This document shows, piece by piece, positions 1-11,763 of a stretch of 64,000 nucleotides of DNA. Position numbers and translations under genes: made by a program. The DNA comes from Acanthosoma haemorrhoidale (Eukaryota; Arthropoda; Insecta; Hemiptera; Acanthosomatidae). The notes beneath the pieces were generated by a model. That model saw nothing but the letters and a program-made list of their open reading frames with translations, was not told the DNA's origin and did no database searches. Position 1 is the stretch's first letter. Every line of letters starts with the position of its first letter. The stretch spans positions 172,929,226 through 172,993,225 of the forward strand of contig OV884011.1 of the NCBI GenBank assembly GCA_930367205.1, in the 5' to 3' direction.

Positions 1-1740
1 AAAAACTAAATATTAAAGCCATTATATTTAGATAGTAATCATACCCAATAAAAGTATCTTTAATGCTGCTACGTACAGATAGTAAGTAACCATTTGAATA
101 ACACCATATCGTCCATTTACAAGCTTGAGTCTAATTATACTTTAACTAAACGTAAAGTACTAAACGTTATAGTATCCAAGAGCTGGTTTATTTAAATGAA
201 ACGAAAAGACGATCAGGGTACATTATTTAATAAATGATTAGTCAATACTTTATTAGTATAATATTGGTCGTAAAAATGGTTATGAAAAAAAAAAAAAGTT
301 TTGAAAGGGATTTTCAGGAGCAAAGAATATTGAAGAAACAAAATTTTTTTATATCATCGTCTAAACTTAAAAAATCACAAAACTCCTTGAAGCTGTGTTG
401 AGTATACTCATAGTGTAATGAAAGGATCAGAAATACCTGATCAAGCATAACAAAAATATATACTAGGCGTCCTGTCATTCCGATCTTAATAATGGAAGTT
501 AATTTCCTATGGAAACATCCTCGGAAGATTCAAGAAGAATATTATAATAATAAACATACTGTACTTTAATAGTATACTTTCCTTGATTTTAATGGCCTCA
601 TAATGGCTAATAATAAAATAATACCAATGGTCAACATGATTATTGGGAATATTGTCGGGTGTAATATATTATTGTAAATGCTTCATGATTTGGAGATTTT
701 GGTTTTAAATCTTTCAAATATATTCATCTTATGGTCATTCATTATTAATTAATTCAATTAATTAATATTATTTGATATTTATTCATTTGATTTTAATCTT
801 TTAGCTTAGATGACGTTATGTTTTATTTATGATTTTACTACCACATGTCCTGAAATCAAATTAACTGATAATCTGCTAAGTTTTTTAAATGTTTGAATTA
901 CTACTAACCTTCGTATTTATATAGACAAGAGGTACATTATTACAATTTCTCTATTCATTCTATTAATAATTTAAGCATGAATATATAATCAGGACCATTG
1001 AGCACTAACTTAAATTAAATTGTTGTGCCAAAGTTATACGTAGTAAAATAAGCCTACACGACTACCCACTCAAAAAAAAAACCTATAGTGACATTTAAAT
1101 TAGACGAAAAAATGTATGAAAAAAACCTGAAATTACAGTGGTTATTTTCATGTTTCCGTAAAGCTAAATAGAACACATAAGAGAAGTTAGTAATAAAGCG
1201 CGTTGTCAAATTACAATTCGTGCTTTCCAGAACAAATAAGGGGCAATAAGCTAAAAATATCTAAACAAGGGATGAAAAGCTGTTTGAGGCCATTTCCCCT
1301 TTCAAATTAAACACTATTTATTTAAAACGGTCTTGTTTAAAAAGCCTAAACGATTTTTCCATTACAGGGGAAAATACAGGGTTGGTTGTTTGCTAAACCT
1401 CTTTTATAAATTACCTATGTAATAGAGCAGTGAGACTTGTAATTTGTGGTAGATTTTTACATAGAATTTCTCATAAATGTAATATATTCCAGTTTATTTA
1501 TCTAAAAATAATACCAAAACAAAGAGGAAACAAATAAGAAAAAACAAAGAAATAATTCATTTTTAGCATTCAGGATACATTTGTTTGTATTTGTGTTATT
1601 GCATTTATCGAGCCAATTTAACATTAATAACCTACATTTTTATTTAACAAGCCAGCCAGCACTCCTTACATCCTTTCAACGAGTATTATTGACACAATAA
1701 ACAATCTTTATACATTTTGCCCTATTAATAAATTAATTTA
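1..1740. other. AT-rich intergenic sequence
   Basis: No reading frame of note, RNA gene or recognisable element was seen. The stretch is A/T-rich with short homopolymer runs. Confidence 0.5.
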
Positions 1741-2043
1741 ATAACTAATTTCTCCAATCATGTCCTGAGCATATGTGGCTCTCGCGCTCTTCATCAGCCT
1801 CCACTGGCTCGTATCCGGTAACGTGGCTGACGGAGGAGCGTGGGGGACTTCCCAAGACTCCGCTTCCTCTTTCGTATGAGAGGAATGTGACAACCATGTG
1901 GATTTGGGAAGCCTCTGGGCTGTTTGTAAATATTGTATAAATGAGCGAGTGAATGATGAATTGTAAATATGGTATGAATGAGAACATTTATCTCAATTAC
2001 TTATTTCCTAATAAGGCAGATTGTAATTTTAGCACAATAAAGA

Positions 2044-2090
<47 letters not shown>
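1741..2090 (+). mobile_element. Jockey-A LINE, 5'-truncated 3' end with (TA)n tail
   Basis: This copy matches the untranslated 3' end of the Jockey-type element at 21207-22250. It shares the stretch with 'gtggctctcgcgctctt', the 'gtgggggacttcccaagact' block and the AATAAAG signal. It contains no coding sequence. The tail is a (TA)n run instead of poly-A. The 9-mer attaattta occurs on both sides (1732-1740 and 2090-2098) and may be the target-site duplication, but the surroundings are so A/T-rich that this is weak. Assignment rests on the coding part carried by the copy at 21 kb. Confidence 0.75.
2049..2090. repeat. (TA)n microsatellite, about 21 units
   Basis: An uninterrupted TA run directly follows the 3' end of the LINE fragment. 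It probably began as the element's tail and expanded. Confidence 0.95.
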
Positions 2091-2095
<5 letters not shown>

Positions 2096-2635
2096 TTATT
2101 TTATAGACTTTAACGAGCAATACGTTTTCTTTTTATTTTAACCAATGATATTTATGGATTTTAACGCATTTAAATCCCGATAAGTCGTGATTCCCAGGGA
2201 ACTCGGGCATATGAGATCTATGGTACAAAAAAATTTCGACTTAACGAAATTAATTTAAAAAAAAAAATGTAATTTAAAAATGTACAATACTAGATAATCA
2301 ACAAAAATATTTATAAGTAGAAACATATAAATAAACGAACGTAGAATAGAAAATAACTCGGAACAAAATGTTTAAAGAAATTTAGTGGCGATCAATAATG
2401 CTATCAGCAGAAAATCTGGATATGTAAGGTATTAATATATTTTATTCAAAGCAACCCATTAAAATCGTGTTTGAAATAATACCATTAAATAATAATAATA
2501 AGACTAGACCATCGACAGAACATAAACATTAGAAGCGCCAACCCACAAAGTTGGATAGATAGCGTCAAAGAGTGTGAATGCTTGTGTAACACTCATGTAG
2601 AAATGTAGAAATGCTTCCAGGACTGAACATAAATA

Positions 2636-2747
2636 TTACATGGGCGGTTCTCTAGCATCAGGGAACCATCCCTTATTCAGTACCCTCCAGCGGATTTCAT
2701 CAATTTTCTTCTCAATATCACGCGGATAACAATGGCCACCATTTGAT
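2636..2747 (-). CDS. Candidate terminal coding exon, unknown protein
   Basis: A minus-strand frame ends at a TAA stop (2636-2638) and looks protein-like, with mixed charged and aromatic residues such as GGHCYPRDIEKKIDEIRW and GWFPDAREPPM. An AG acceptor could lie at 2748-2749, but the polypyrimidine tract is poor. I do not recognise the family. It could be the last exon of a minus-strand gene, perhaps the one starting at 7042, but its phase does not join directly to that exon. It could equally be a transposon scrap or chance. Confidence 0.2.
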
Positions 2748-5700
2748 CTTATTCGGTAGGTGATCACAATTTTATATTTTAAATTAAATCGTATTAATAT
2801 TATGTATAAAGGCGTATTTGAAATCAGCACTACAAGCCGACAACTGAAAATATCTCTAACCACAAACTGGACTGCTTTAATACTTTTTAGATTTATTATA
2901 ACCTGAAATGAATATAATATAATATAATATATAGGACTTATTTTCTAGAAAGTGAAAACATAAATTTCACTATAGATGGTTTTGGATTTATATTTTGGGC
3001 ACATAAGCAGCACTATTATTCAGGCGAAACGGGCTTAACCAAATTTAAGTAAAGTCGTAATGGAAGACCTAATGCAAATTTCCATCCAAAAATACACAAT
3101 TTTATTTCATAACCTAACAAATTTAACGTATGTATCTTAAGTTGTTCAATGTTGGCTGGCTGTCAAAACTGTAGTTTTTGTAATATATTCAAATTCATTT
3201 TTAATATTTAGGAAGAAAATCATATATCTGAACTAATACTTAAATATAAATTGAATGAAATATTCAATACCATTTTAGAGTTTTGCATTGGGGTGCTTAA
3301 ATTGATGGTCAGTCATGTAAGCAACTATTTGACATCACTAAGTAAAACACAGTTTGTAAAAATATGCTCTATTTTCAAATAGGTATAAAAATATCGGTCT
3401 GAATTTCACAAATACGAGTACATGTAGATGTGTTTGGTGATAGCGAAAAATTATTATATCGAACTAAAATTAAATAGGTATATTCAACAACACCCACAGG
3501 ACAGTGTAGTACATGCTTTAGTTATAATTGTGATAACGAGAAGTATGGGGAAACAAATGTGTACGTGTAAAAATTTAGTCATATCACATTTTTTAAGTCA
3601 TATCTCATATTATATTGCTATGAGGTTTAAAGTTCTGGTTTATTTTGCTCAGGAAAGGAAAACATAAATACTGTACCGCGAAAATAAATTCATAAATATT
3701 CCCAAAACTAATGTTTTGAATGACATAGGAACCTTTTTATTTAAATCTTTGCAATTTTTATCACTGTTTATTGTTTTAAGCGGTGATTTTCGGTGAGCAA
3801 GTTCGTATCCTGAGTATATTTTTCCAATTCAATATGTACTTTAGAACCAGGTAGTGAGACCCACTAGATTCAGTTCAGAATTGATGTAACAAAAATAAAT
3901 CATTGACATTATTGGAAACAAAAACTAATAAATTTATAATAATAATTAATTAATTATTTTCTACATAATTAGCTATTTTTTCATAGGAATTTGTTTTTTA
4001 GCATATCAATTTTTATGCACATCCTTGTGGTGTGTATAGCATAAAAAAATAGCTATTGTCTGCAGGATCTCAAGACCCTGCTGCTCACAAATGATGAAAA
4101 CAGAAATCTTTTGGACTGGCTGAAGTTTTCAAAGAAGTAAATACGATGAACAAGAATCAAAAAATAAAAAAGAACGAATGTACTCTGCATGTATGTTTCC
4201 TTGATATTTATTACGTGTTTTATCCTCCTTTTATTACAATTGACATTTAGCACTTTTACGGACGTAATACACTAGTTACACTAAAATAAATATTTGAGAA
4301 GCTTGGTGTAACTTTTTGAGGTAATTAAGAAATCATTTGCCACAGCTCCATACAGAGCCTGGTAATTTCCTAATGACTGTTTGCATACAAAAATTTAACC
4401 GCTTATTAGGTAGCAAGAGGGCATTCAAATTACTTGAGGCAATTTCACTAATGGAAGTATCAACAAAGTTAACCTTCTGTCAACCCTAGTACCTTGTTAT
4501 CATACCTCAGCTTCAAAAATTAATTATAACTGGAAACCTGATTCCGTAGGCTTGACGAGCAAAAAAACTGCGATACTATCTCGACAAAATAAATATAAGT
4601 TTATTATAATATTTACTATGACAGTAGTGAAGCACCTCCAACTTACTAAATACTGTATTACAGTCGGTTTAAATCATTTTACTGTGGTTTAAATACTACT
4701 AAAATAGTTTTTAAAAAAAGTAGCTAAAATAGACATTAAAATATAAATACATGTAAGAGTGGATTTGATGGGAGATCGATTTAGTTTAACGAAAGACTTT
4801 TTTTATATTCGTTTCTAGTATTATTAATATATATATAAATATATATAGATTTGACATTGAAAATAAGCTTTTTGTAAAATCCATCTTTGCTAATCTCCCA
4901 TTGTGTAACTGGCAGATTTAAGTTTTTTTAGTCACCATGTAATCGTTTTTCTTTAGACTTTGCAGGACCTATCAGGGTATAGTCACAAGACCGATAATAA
5001 GATATACCGTAATTATAAATTTTAACCATCAAAAAAAAATTGTAATCAGCAAAAAAATAAATTATTAGAAGTAGATGATTCACAAATGTTATATGGTAGC
5101 GTTTTTTTTATTGTAGAAATGTACATAAAGTAAAACAATTTAATGCATGGAAATCTGTATAGACGCAGAGAAACGAACAAAAAAAACAACCAAACTATTT
5201 TTTTTTATATGTACATGAATGTTAGTACCGATTAGTTCCGATAGTAGTTGGATTTTGGACATGAAATACATTTCATAGGAAGTGCTATTAATTTGGTTCC
5301 AGGGGGTAGAAGGGTATGTAAAAAAACGCTTATTAGGTTTGCAAACTACCTGAAAATTAGGCGTTAAATTATCCCTTTCGGCACCACCAATGGCCTTGGT
5401 TATCAAATTCTCCAAATCTTTTCATAGATGGTAAAAGTCGACATACTGGTATGACAACTTATCTCGTTTTGGCGTAAATTTGCTTTACCCCATTATTCCT
5501 AGGAATCGTATCGTAGTTACTTTGTTTGAATCAGAGTTTTGCACCAGTATGTACAAAAATTATGGTTCGCAATGTTTACTGCCAAGGTCTATACCATATC
5601 TGCTTAACTAGCTTCTGGAAATACAGTTTTTCGATTAGAACATAATATCTCCATAAAAGCTTAAATTAAAAGCCCTCACATGTTATTTTAAAGCGTGATA

Positions 5701-5823
5701 ATTTAACAGTATTCACATTATTATTAAGTATAAATAACTATAAGATAAATCCAGAGGTATGTCGAGAGAGAAATGACTGGAGCCCTAACTGTGGGCACAG
5801 GGGGTCCCTGCTCTCTTTATCAC

Positions 5824-5879
5824 CTGCGAGCTGATAACAGCAAAAGTGCACGACACGAAGGAACGGCGAGCGAGTAACG
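5824..5879 (-). CDS. Candidate 56-nt internal exon between good splice sites
   Basis: On the minus strand a T-rich tract ends in ttttattcag just before 5879, and a donor GCAG|GTGATAAAG follows at 5824/5823. The enclosed 56 nt are GC-rich against an A/T-rich background. Spliced to the signal-peptide exon at 6976-7042, which ends in phase 1, they read through as 19 further codons without a stop and finish in phase 0. The encoded stretch (ALLARRSFVSCTF...) matches nothing I know. It may be a real second exon, an untranslated exon or coincidence. Confidence 0.2.
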
Positions 5880-6463
5880 CTGAATAAAACAATAAACACC
5901 TTTTCTGTTTTGTGTTTAATATGTAGACGTCACTGACTTACTATTTAGTACCTGAGTACTGAACCAATTATAAAATACTGATCAAGTCCGGCACCAGTTT
6001 GTTGCTTGGAGACAAATTTAATTATCTATACAATCGGAACTGCACTCTCGATCCGCTTCGCAACCCTATACTTCATAATTTAAACTGCGCAACGTATTAA
6101 TTCGTAATTACGGACAGAAAGCGAAAAATGGAACATTCTGTGATTGAATATAAGTGACAAACCGATCTCAATTGCTACATACGAATACTACTTTATAATG
6201 TTTTAGGGTGATATCAATTTTTTTTTTAATGGCGTTGAAAATGTTATCATCACTCGATAGCTGTAATTAAGTTTGTCTGGGCATCAGCGCATTCTTATCA
6301 TTGTCAAAACTCTCATTGATACCGCTTTGGGAATTGTTTGCTTCTTCAGTTTCCCGGAGAAAAGATATTTCGTGTTGAAGTTTCACCTGACGTCCCAACC
6401 GACGAGTTTGACATCAAATAGTGTCATTATGTGGAATTTAAACACCTTTGAAGTAAATCCTTA

Positions 6464-6735
6464 ATTATTTGAGACATGAAACTTGTCTGACAGTTGTCAC
6501 ATATTTATTCAAAGGGAATACTTAGCTATCAGCAACTGTTGTTAGCAAATGTGAGAGCTTTCGTTGCGAGAATAACTAGTGAATCCTACGACATATATTT
6601 ATTGTGTTATTGGTCTCATTGTCATTTACAACTATTAATAATTAACAGATAAAGATTATGTGAGACATCGAAAGTGTCTAACAGTTGTATCTTCTTTATT
6701 AATAGAGAATGCATACTGTTATTGTTAGCAACTAA
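6464..6735. repeat. Imperfect direct duplication of an about 85-bp unit
   Basis: Two related units, about 6464-6550 and about 6653-6735, share tgagacat, a gtct.acagttgt core, a .ttatt.a.ag.gaat block and a closing gttagcaa. The offset is about 190 bp. If the exon at 6976-7042 is real, both units lie inside or near its first intron. Confidence 0.55.
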
Positions 6736-6975
6736 TGTTCATGGCTAAATACATTATTGTAATATGACATCAATGAAATAAAATCATCGTACAAGACGAT
6801 CGGTGTTTACTTAAAGTCAACCAAAAAAAAATATATATACAAATGAAACGAGCAACAGGCAATTGTTGACATTACTAGGGCTGTGCTATTATACCCGCAT
6901 TAAAATCACCTATACCGATGGTGCGTAAGTAGGTTGAGTCCGGACGGGAGTAGAGAGATAAATAGAGAGACTGAC

Positions 6976-7042
6976 CTGTGATTTGCGTGAGGATGACAAG
7001 GCAGGCGATGAGCAGGGCACCGAAAGGCTGGCTGGACGACAT
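6976..7042 (-). CDS. First coding exon encoding a signal peptide (secreted or membrane protein)
   Basis: This is the best host-gene evidence in the window. An ATG at 7042-7040 opens a frame beginning MSSSQPFG, followed by the hydrophobic core ALLIACLVILTQIT, a typical eukaryotic signal peptide. After 22 codons plus one base the sequence reads ATCACAG|GTCAGTC, a good 5' splice donor at 6976/6975. Frame continuation past the donor is low-complexity Leu/Ser/Tyr, as expected of intron. An upstream in-frame GTG at 7063 is not a plausible start. The mature protein would be encoded to the left, beyond the intron. The product cannot be named; a neuropeptide precursor, receptor or other secreted protein are all possible. 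A GC-rich leader upstream supports a promoter-proximal exon. Confidence 0.5.
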
Positions 7043-7330
7043 GCTTCGAAGAAACACTATCACTGATCACGAGCACAAGAACACGTCGAAGTAAGAGCTA
7101 AAGAGAGCCAAAGGCGGCAGCAGGTGATGCCACTCTGGGCGCCGGGAAGGGACTGATTCTGGCCGCCTCCGATTGCAGCGACCCTGTCGGTTCCGGCGGC
7201 CAACCCCTACGCGGGGTTCTCTTATTAATACCGGACGTGAGCGGAATAAGGGAGCTTCTCTCTCTCTCTGTAGTTCTCACGAACTGTGGAGGAAAAGCGA
7301 GGAAATAGGGGCGAAGGGTTAGTTTTGCCC
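7043..7330 (-). promoter_or_regulatory. Probable promoter and 5' leader of the signal-peptide exon
   Basis: This is the most G+C-rich stretch of the neighbourhood. It holds a (GA)n run on the minus strand at about 7255-7275, resembling GAGA-type sites, and the arthropod initiator-like TCAGTG about 25 nt before the ATG. No TATA box is visible. The role is inferred from position and composition only. Confidence 0.3.
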
Positions 7331-7439
7331 TGCATCAGAAAATAGTTGTCCGTCTTTAAGTCTCCTCTAAAGTATTGCTTGTAAACATGATGTGATAAAT
7401 GTGAACACTAGAGACCGTGTGACAAACGTTTCCTAAGTT

Positions 7440-8190
7440 TTCCCTTAAATAGTTCACAACTGAAAACCTTCAACATGTGCTCCACGATATCATACAGTTG
7501 GCACCCTTCATGTTACCAAAGAGCTACTGAACAACCTCTGGGAACGAATTCCACCCTTCCTCCTCGATCTCATTCATGGTCTGGGGTGAAATGTGCATCT
7601 GAAAAATAGTTTTCTGATGTATGGGACCACAAAGATTCTTTCTTTTACCTCCCCATCATTTAAATCATGAAATCTGTGAATAGACGCCAATGATTAAGGT
7701 AATATTGAATATTGAAAAATGCTATATTATATGTCAATTGGGTAATGTCAAAAATTTACCGATCAGCCCACGAATGTCTTTACAGTTGACAAGATTCTCG
7801 TCCTGTGAAAAGTAAGGAACAAAGAGTGTTTCGCGATGTCAATACCATGATGTAAGTTCCTGGTAGAAATAATTTTTTGTTTTTGAGCCGGGAGCCAAGT
7901 AACTGAGCTGCTTCTTTCGGACGTCCAAGATCTTTCTCTAAGTCGTTCAACTCCTGCTGAGAAAACAGTTCGTTCTCTCAACTGTCAGGTCCACCATACA
8001 AGCTCCTGCATCTGTTTTCCAATCAACGCTGTCTAAGTCACGGGTTGAGGGCTGAATGGTCAGGGGAAATGGTAGCCTAGAGCCGTGTGATTCAAGATTT
8101 GGATAGTTACTGGCCTTTTTATTTTTTGAATTATAACCTTGAGCATCGCAGGTGCAAAAGTTCCCATGCTTTCCCTGCCACATCATTGGG
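7440..8190 (-). pseudogene. Broken copy of a multi-copy arthropod protein family of unknown function
   Basis: Reading the minus strand from 8190 to 7440 and shifting frame as needed gives blocks in the order I know from a widespread family of uncharacterised arthropod proteins. They are a KNKKASNYPNLES-type segment (near 8120), RQELNDLEKDLGRPKEAAQL then LLGSRLKNKKLF (7970-7865), HRETLFVPYFSQDENLVNC and KDIRGLIGKF (7840-7760), and VKERIFV.PYIRKL (7665-7620). The last blocks are MNEIEEEGWNSFPEVVQ and LFGNMKGAN (7590-7500). About 200 residues that the family normally has between the GLIGKF and VKERIF blocks are missing. Several frameshifts and internal stops show it is dead. Family membership rests on recalled motif order, not on an alignment. 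Confidence 0.6.
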
Positions 8191-9484
8191 CAATAAATAA
8201 AATTGAATATTAATACATTAACTGTCCCTAACGGTGGAATTGTAATTTATTCTGGTGCTCACAGTTTCTTACTTGAAATACGTAACATGCCTGTACTGAC
8301 TTAATCAAAAAGGGCCTTTTATATCCGCTCTTATGTCGTGTCAGGCCTTCTTAGCCACAATGCTCAAAGTATCATTGTCTATGGTGGCAGCTTTCCCGTC
8401 TCAATGTCCTTCAGAGATCTTACAAGCATAGTCCAAATCTGTTTCGTGGCTCACTTTTTATCCTTATTTCCTGCTTCCTCGATCTTCTTATCATCCTTCA
8501 TTCCTATTGGCACGTTCTCTCTACATCATAGGTCATGGATGGCATGACCTTCAATTGCAAGGTTATCTCTTGCACATGGCCATTATAAAGACTTTTTGTT
8601 TAATCTAACTTTATCCAATTAATAATTCTATTTAAACCAACTAAATAAATTTATTATATTTTGATCTTCAAAACAACATTACAATATATATACGTATATA
8701 AAACACTTTTAACCACTTGGTGTTGGCTATTGAATTTCCTTCATAAGTTTATTCATCAGAACAAGAATATTGAAATTAATTCGCTCAGAACATGGCATGA
8801 TATTCACATAAATTGTCAAGAGGCTATGGTACATTACTAATTAATAACTCACTGTGGTGTTCAATGACCATTACCAACATTACTCTCCTTGGCAGGATCC
8901 AGCTCAGCTTCTAATAGTCCAGCGCCATCCACATTCATCCAATAGGTGTCATCTCATCTGCCTCAAGACATTGTTTATAAGTGTTGCATTGTTTATCAGC
9001 TTGGGATGAAGCTGCGAAAGTGGGGGAAACATAGTGCCTATTTCTTTTCCATATACATAAATTGTTTCTCTTTCTATAGATGTATTACATCACCTACTTA
9101 TGGTAATTAATAACTAAACTACACATGCACAATAAATTCGAATGATTGTAACTCACCTTTGAGCCACAAGGGAAGTTTTTCTACGCAGCTATGACAAGCT
9201 TTGTGAGGAGCCCAAACTTTATCTTGAACTCCTATCCTTGAAGGAAAATATTCCGTTACCTTTTTGACGAAGTACGTTCTATTTCATTGGAACTTCTTGA
9301 TTGTACGTTCACCAATGATGAAGCAGAAGTAGTCTGGACTGGCAATACAACAACAATAAGACTTTTTTCTAATTCAAACTAAAAAAAAGTTTTTCATTCA
9401 CTTTGACACAAGCAGGTAACCTAGGTAAATGGATTCACTTTAAACCATACTACTGGACTGAGATAAAATGAGAGGCAAATTTCT
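8191..9484. other. Unassigned sequence
   Basis: The minus strand between 8230 and 8570 has short protein-like runs (for example MKDDKKIEEAGNKDKK) that could be the upstream end of the broken gene at 7440-8190, but I could not place them in the family. The rest is A/T-rich with nothing recognised. Confidence 0.35.
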
Positions 9485-9702
9485 CATTGATTTATAAGCC
9501 ACCAGTGGACTCTCACCACTGTACCGAAACAACCAACCTCCACCGAGGCTTCCCACACCCCTTAATCCTCTCACACCGCCTTCAAGCAGGTACTCCTAGT
9601 ATAAGGATCCGATTAACCTAAATATTCTATATTTTTCCCTCATCCTGAATTTCTAACTAGAGAGCTTAGAAAAAAAAACAAAAAAAAACATTGATTTATA
9701 AG
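9485..9702 (+). mobile_element. Jockey-B LINE, 5'-truncated, with perfect 14-bp target duplication
   Basis: The 14-mer cattgatttataag occurs exactly at 9485-9498 and 9689-9702. The enclosed 190 bp end in two A runs split by a C (about 9670-9688). They match the 3' end of the Jockey-type fragment at 30480-31195 (shared 'gccaccagtggact', 'gaggcttcccaca', 'caagcaggtactcctagta'). Duplication plus A tail prove insertion by target-primed reverse transcription. Confidence 0.9.
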
Positions 9703-10359
9703 GTATAACAAGTTTAATCTGCTTCAGTAAACCTTACCTGGAGGGGTGCGGTGCAGCCAGGTAATAAAATAAGCATTGATGACCCTATATGGTTTAAAGA
9801 TCCATCCCCCTTTATGGTTCCTCTATAGGGTTATTTATGGACTGTACGCACCGTATGGCTGCGAGCTCCTCACACTTTAAGGCCACACCATGGACTATAA
9901 ATAAAACCTTACAATTTGAACGATGTGAAATTCATTAATGGGTTGTATAAAAACATTGTCATATTGGACAGGAGAGAGAATGTGTGATCGTGGGGGGGGG
10001 GGGGCTGCGAGCAGACATCCATTATAGCTCTTAGACCAAACGGTTTGTTAGCTTACTTAATGTAGCTGCTATCAACTGTGGCTTGTTTGACTTCGTAAAG
10101 GCTCAAATTCCACTCTCTATATTACCTGCCGCTCTGTCCACATCCGGTGCCTTTGAAACCTAACTCATTGCGCCAGGATCATGACTTCATTTCCTAAGAG
10201 CATGTATACCTATATTAGATCGCTATGTATTTAGAGCTGTCACAGTTAAATAATGCTTGTACCCAAAGCGGAAGCCTTAGGTACCTGTATTAGAGATTGG
10301 CTGAATGCTGTTGTCAATCTAAGTGTGTATACCTTTCCTGAACCCTTTTGTGTCTAATA
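9703..10359. other. Unassigned, with a G13 tract
   Basis: No gene was recognised. A run of 13 G lies at 9992-10004. The neighbourhood of 9730-9900 is less A/T-rich than usual and contains 'ctataaataaaacc', which could be a polyadenylation signal. Confidence 0.35.
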
Positions 10360-10590
10360 CTCTTACTTCCTTGCCCTGTCAAAGGATTTCCTAATATCCA
10401 CAAAACACCAGTCTCATAGTTGATTATGAGCTGTTTTGTAACAAAGTTAGCATTGCTTACAAATGCTCTAACTATAGCTTCAAGGGTATCTTATCTATCT
10501 ATTTTGTATGTTATCCATTTAGTATAAATTCTGTTCAATAAAGCCTTAATCACAACCACTTCTCTGTCTTTCAGTTTCTGTTCAATATTC
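10360..10590 (-). pseudogene. Reverse-transcriptase fossil (LINE palm motif)
   Basis: On the minus strand, a frame with REVVVIKALLNRIY and IVRAFVSNANFVTKQLI is followed, after a shift, by CFVDIRKSFDRARK. That resembles the first catalytic motif of LINE reverse transcriptases (F-x-D-x-x-K-A-F-D). Upstream LLNRI and downstream parts are consistent but too eroded to assign a clade. Frames are broken by stops and shifts. Confidence 0.35.
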
Positions 10591-11763
10591 TTTTCTGCCA
10601 TTTAAATTTAAATTGCTGGTCAATTTTTGGCTTAATTTGTTTTTTTCGGCTGCTAACAACTTAAACGTTTAAATAAATGTTAAAATTGATGTTGAAGAGA
10701 ACTTGACTTCAGTTCGGCAGCATAAGTTAGAAGAGTTAACTTTGGTTTTGTCCCATTATTCTTGGTGGAAGACGATATATAATTTATGTCCATTCATACC
10801 ATATAGTATCAACCTAACTGTGACAGAATAATTTAATTAAACGTATTCAGTATTTTCAGATGACATATGGCCAATAATGAAACTAAGGTTGTTTCATACA
10901 ACCCTGGGGCTAAATTCTGCTATATGTAAATTTCACGCTTAAGCCAACGAACTAGCTATGGATATTATTACTAAATTATAGATCCAAGTGAAGAGGGTGC
11001 TAAAATTTTGTAAAATCACTTTATTATCCTAAAGCCCTTTTGGATTTGGAAACGATTCCCTTTAATATTTCACTGCACATCCTTTATACAAAATACTGAG
11101 CTCATACTAGTATAACATCAAAATCCATACAGAAAACTGTGGGTAAACCACGAATTACATGTGAACTCTGATTGCGATGAACTTACTGATTTTATTTATT
11201 TGATGTATATATTCAATTTTTTAACTAGTTGGTGACAAAATGAAATCGGAGGTATTGTTAGCAGAGTTGCTACAATTCCAAAGAACTATTCCAGCCCCCG
11301 CGTGCAGGTAACAGGTTTAATGGTCATAGGAAAGCTGATTAGTATGATTTATGACGTTGGAAGTAAATATAATAAACCCATCCACATAGGCTCTCGTAGC
11401 TCCAATCGTCTGACACGATTACGGGCTGTCATAGTGACTTTCCCCACGAACTTTCAAAACCATTGATAAAAACTATACACAGTGTATGTTCTTTGGAAAT
11501 TAAAGTTATAACTTACCCTTTGTTAGAGTTGGATGGTAAAAATTAAAAAAAAAGAAGCATTAGTATATTAGAAATCAATTTAGAAATACATTAATTGAGA
11601 TTTTTTTGATTTTTGGTATATACAACATACATAAAATAAGAGCCTTTTAGGATAAAATAGAAAATGAATCCATCACAGAGCTGAAGTAAATTGAACGCCT
11701 CTTTACTGTTATTGAAGCATAAGATGTTTCTAAACAGACGCCAGCGTTGATTGAATGCTTGAC
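10591..11763. other. AT-rich intergenic sequence
   Basis: Nothing recognisable was seen on either strand. Confidence 0.45.

Larger units (their letters stand above)
2099..6463. other. AT-rich sequence with two speculative exons
   Basis: Apart from the two short minus-strand exon candidates listed separately (2636-2747 and 5824-5879), no gene or element was recognised. An (AATAT)-like run lies near 2910-2932. The stretch 5760-5890 is clearly richer in G+C than its surroundings. Confidence 0.4.

Noticed and set aside
1745..1987. 80-codon minus-strand frame and the similar frames at 22003 and 36538
   Set aside because: These are readings of the Jockey-A 3' UTR on either strand and recur only because the repeat recurs.
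5760..5890. Possible small structured RNA in the GC-rich patch
   Set aside because: No tRNA box A/B pair, acceptor stem or other known fold could be found. Exon-like splice signals explain the composition better.
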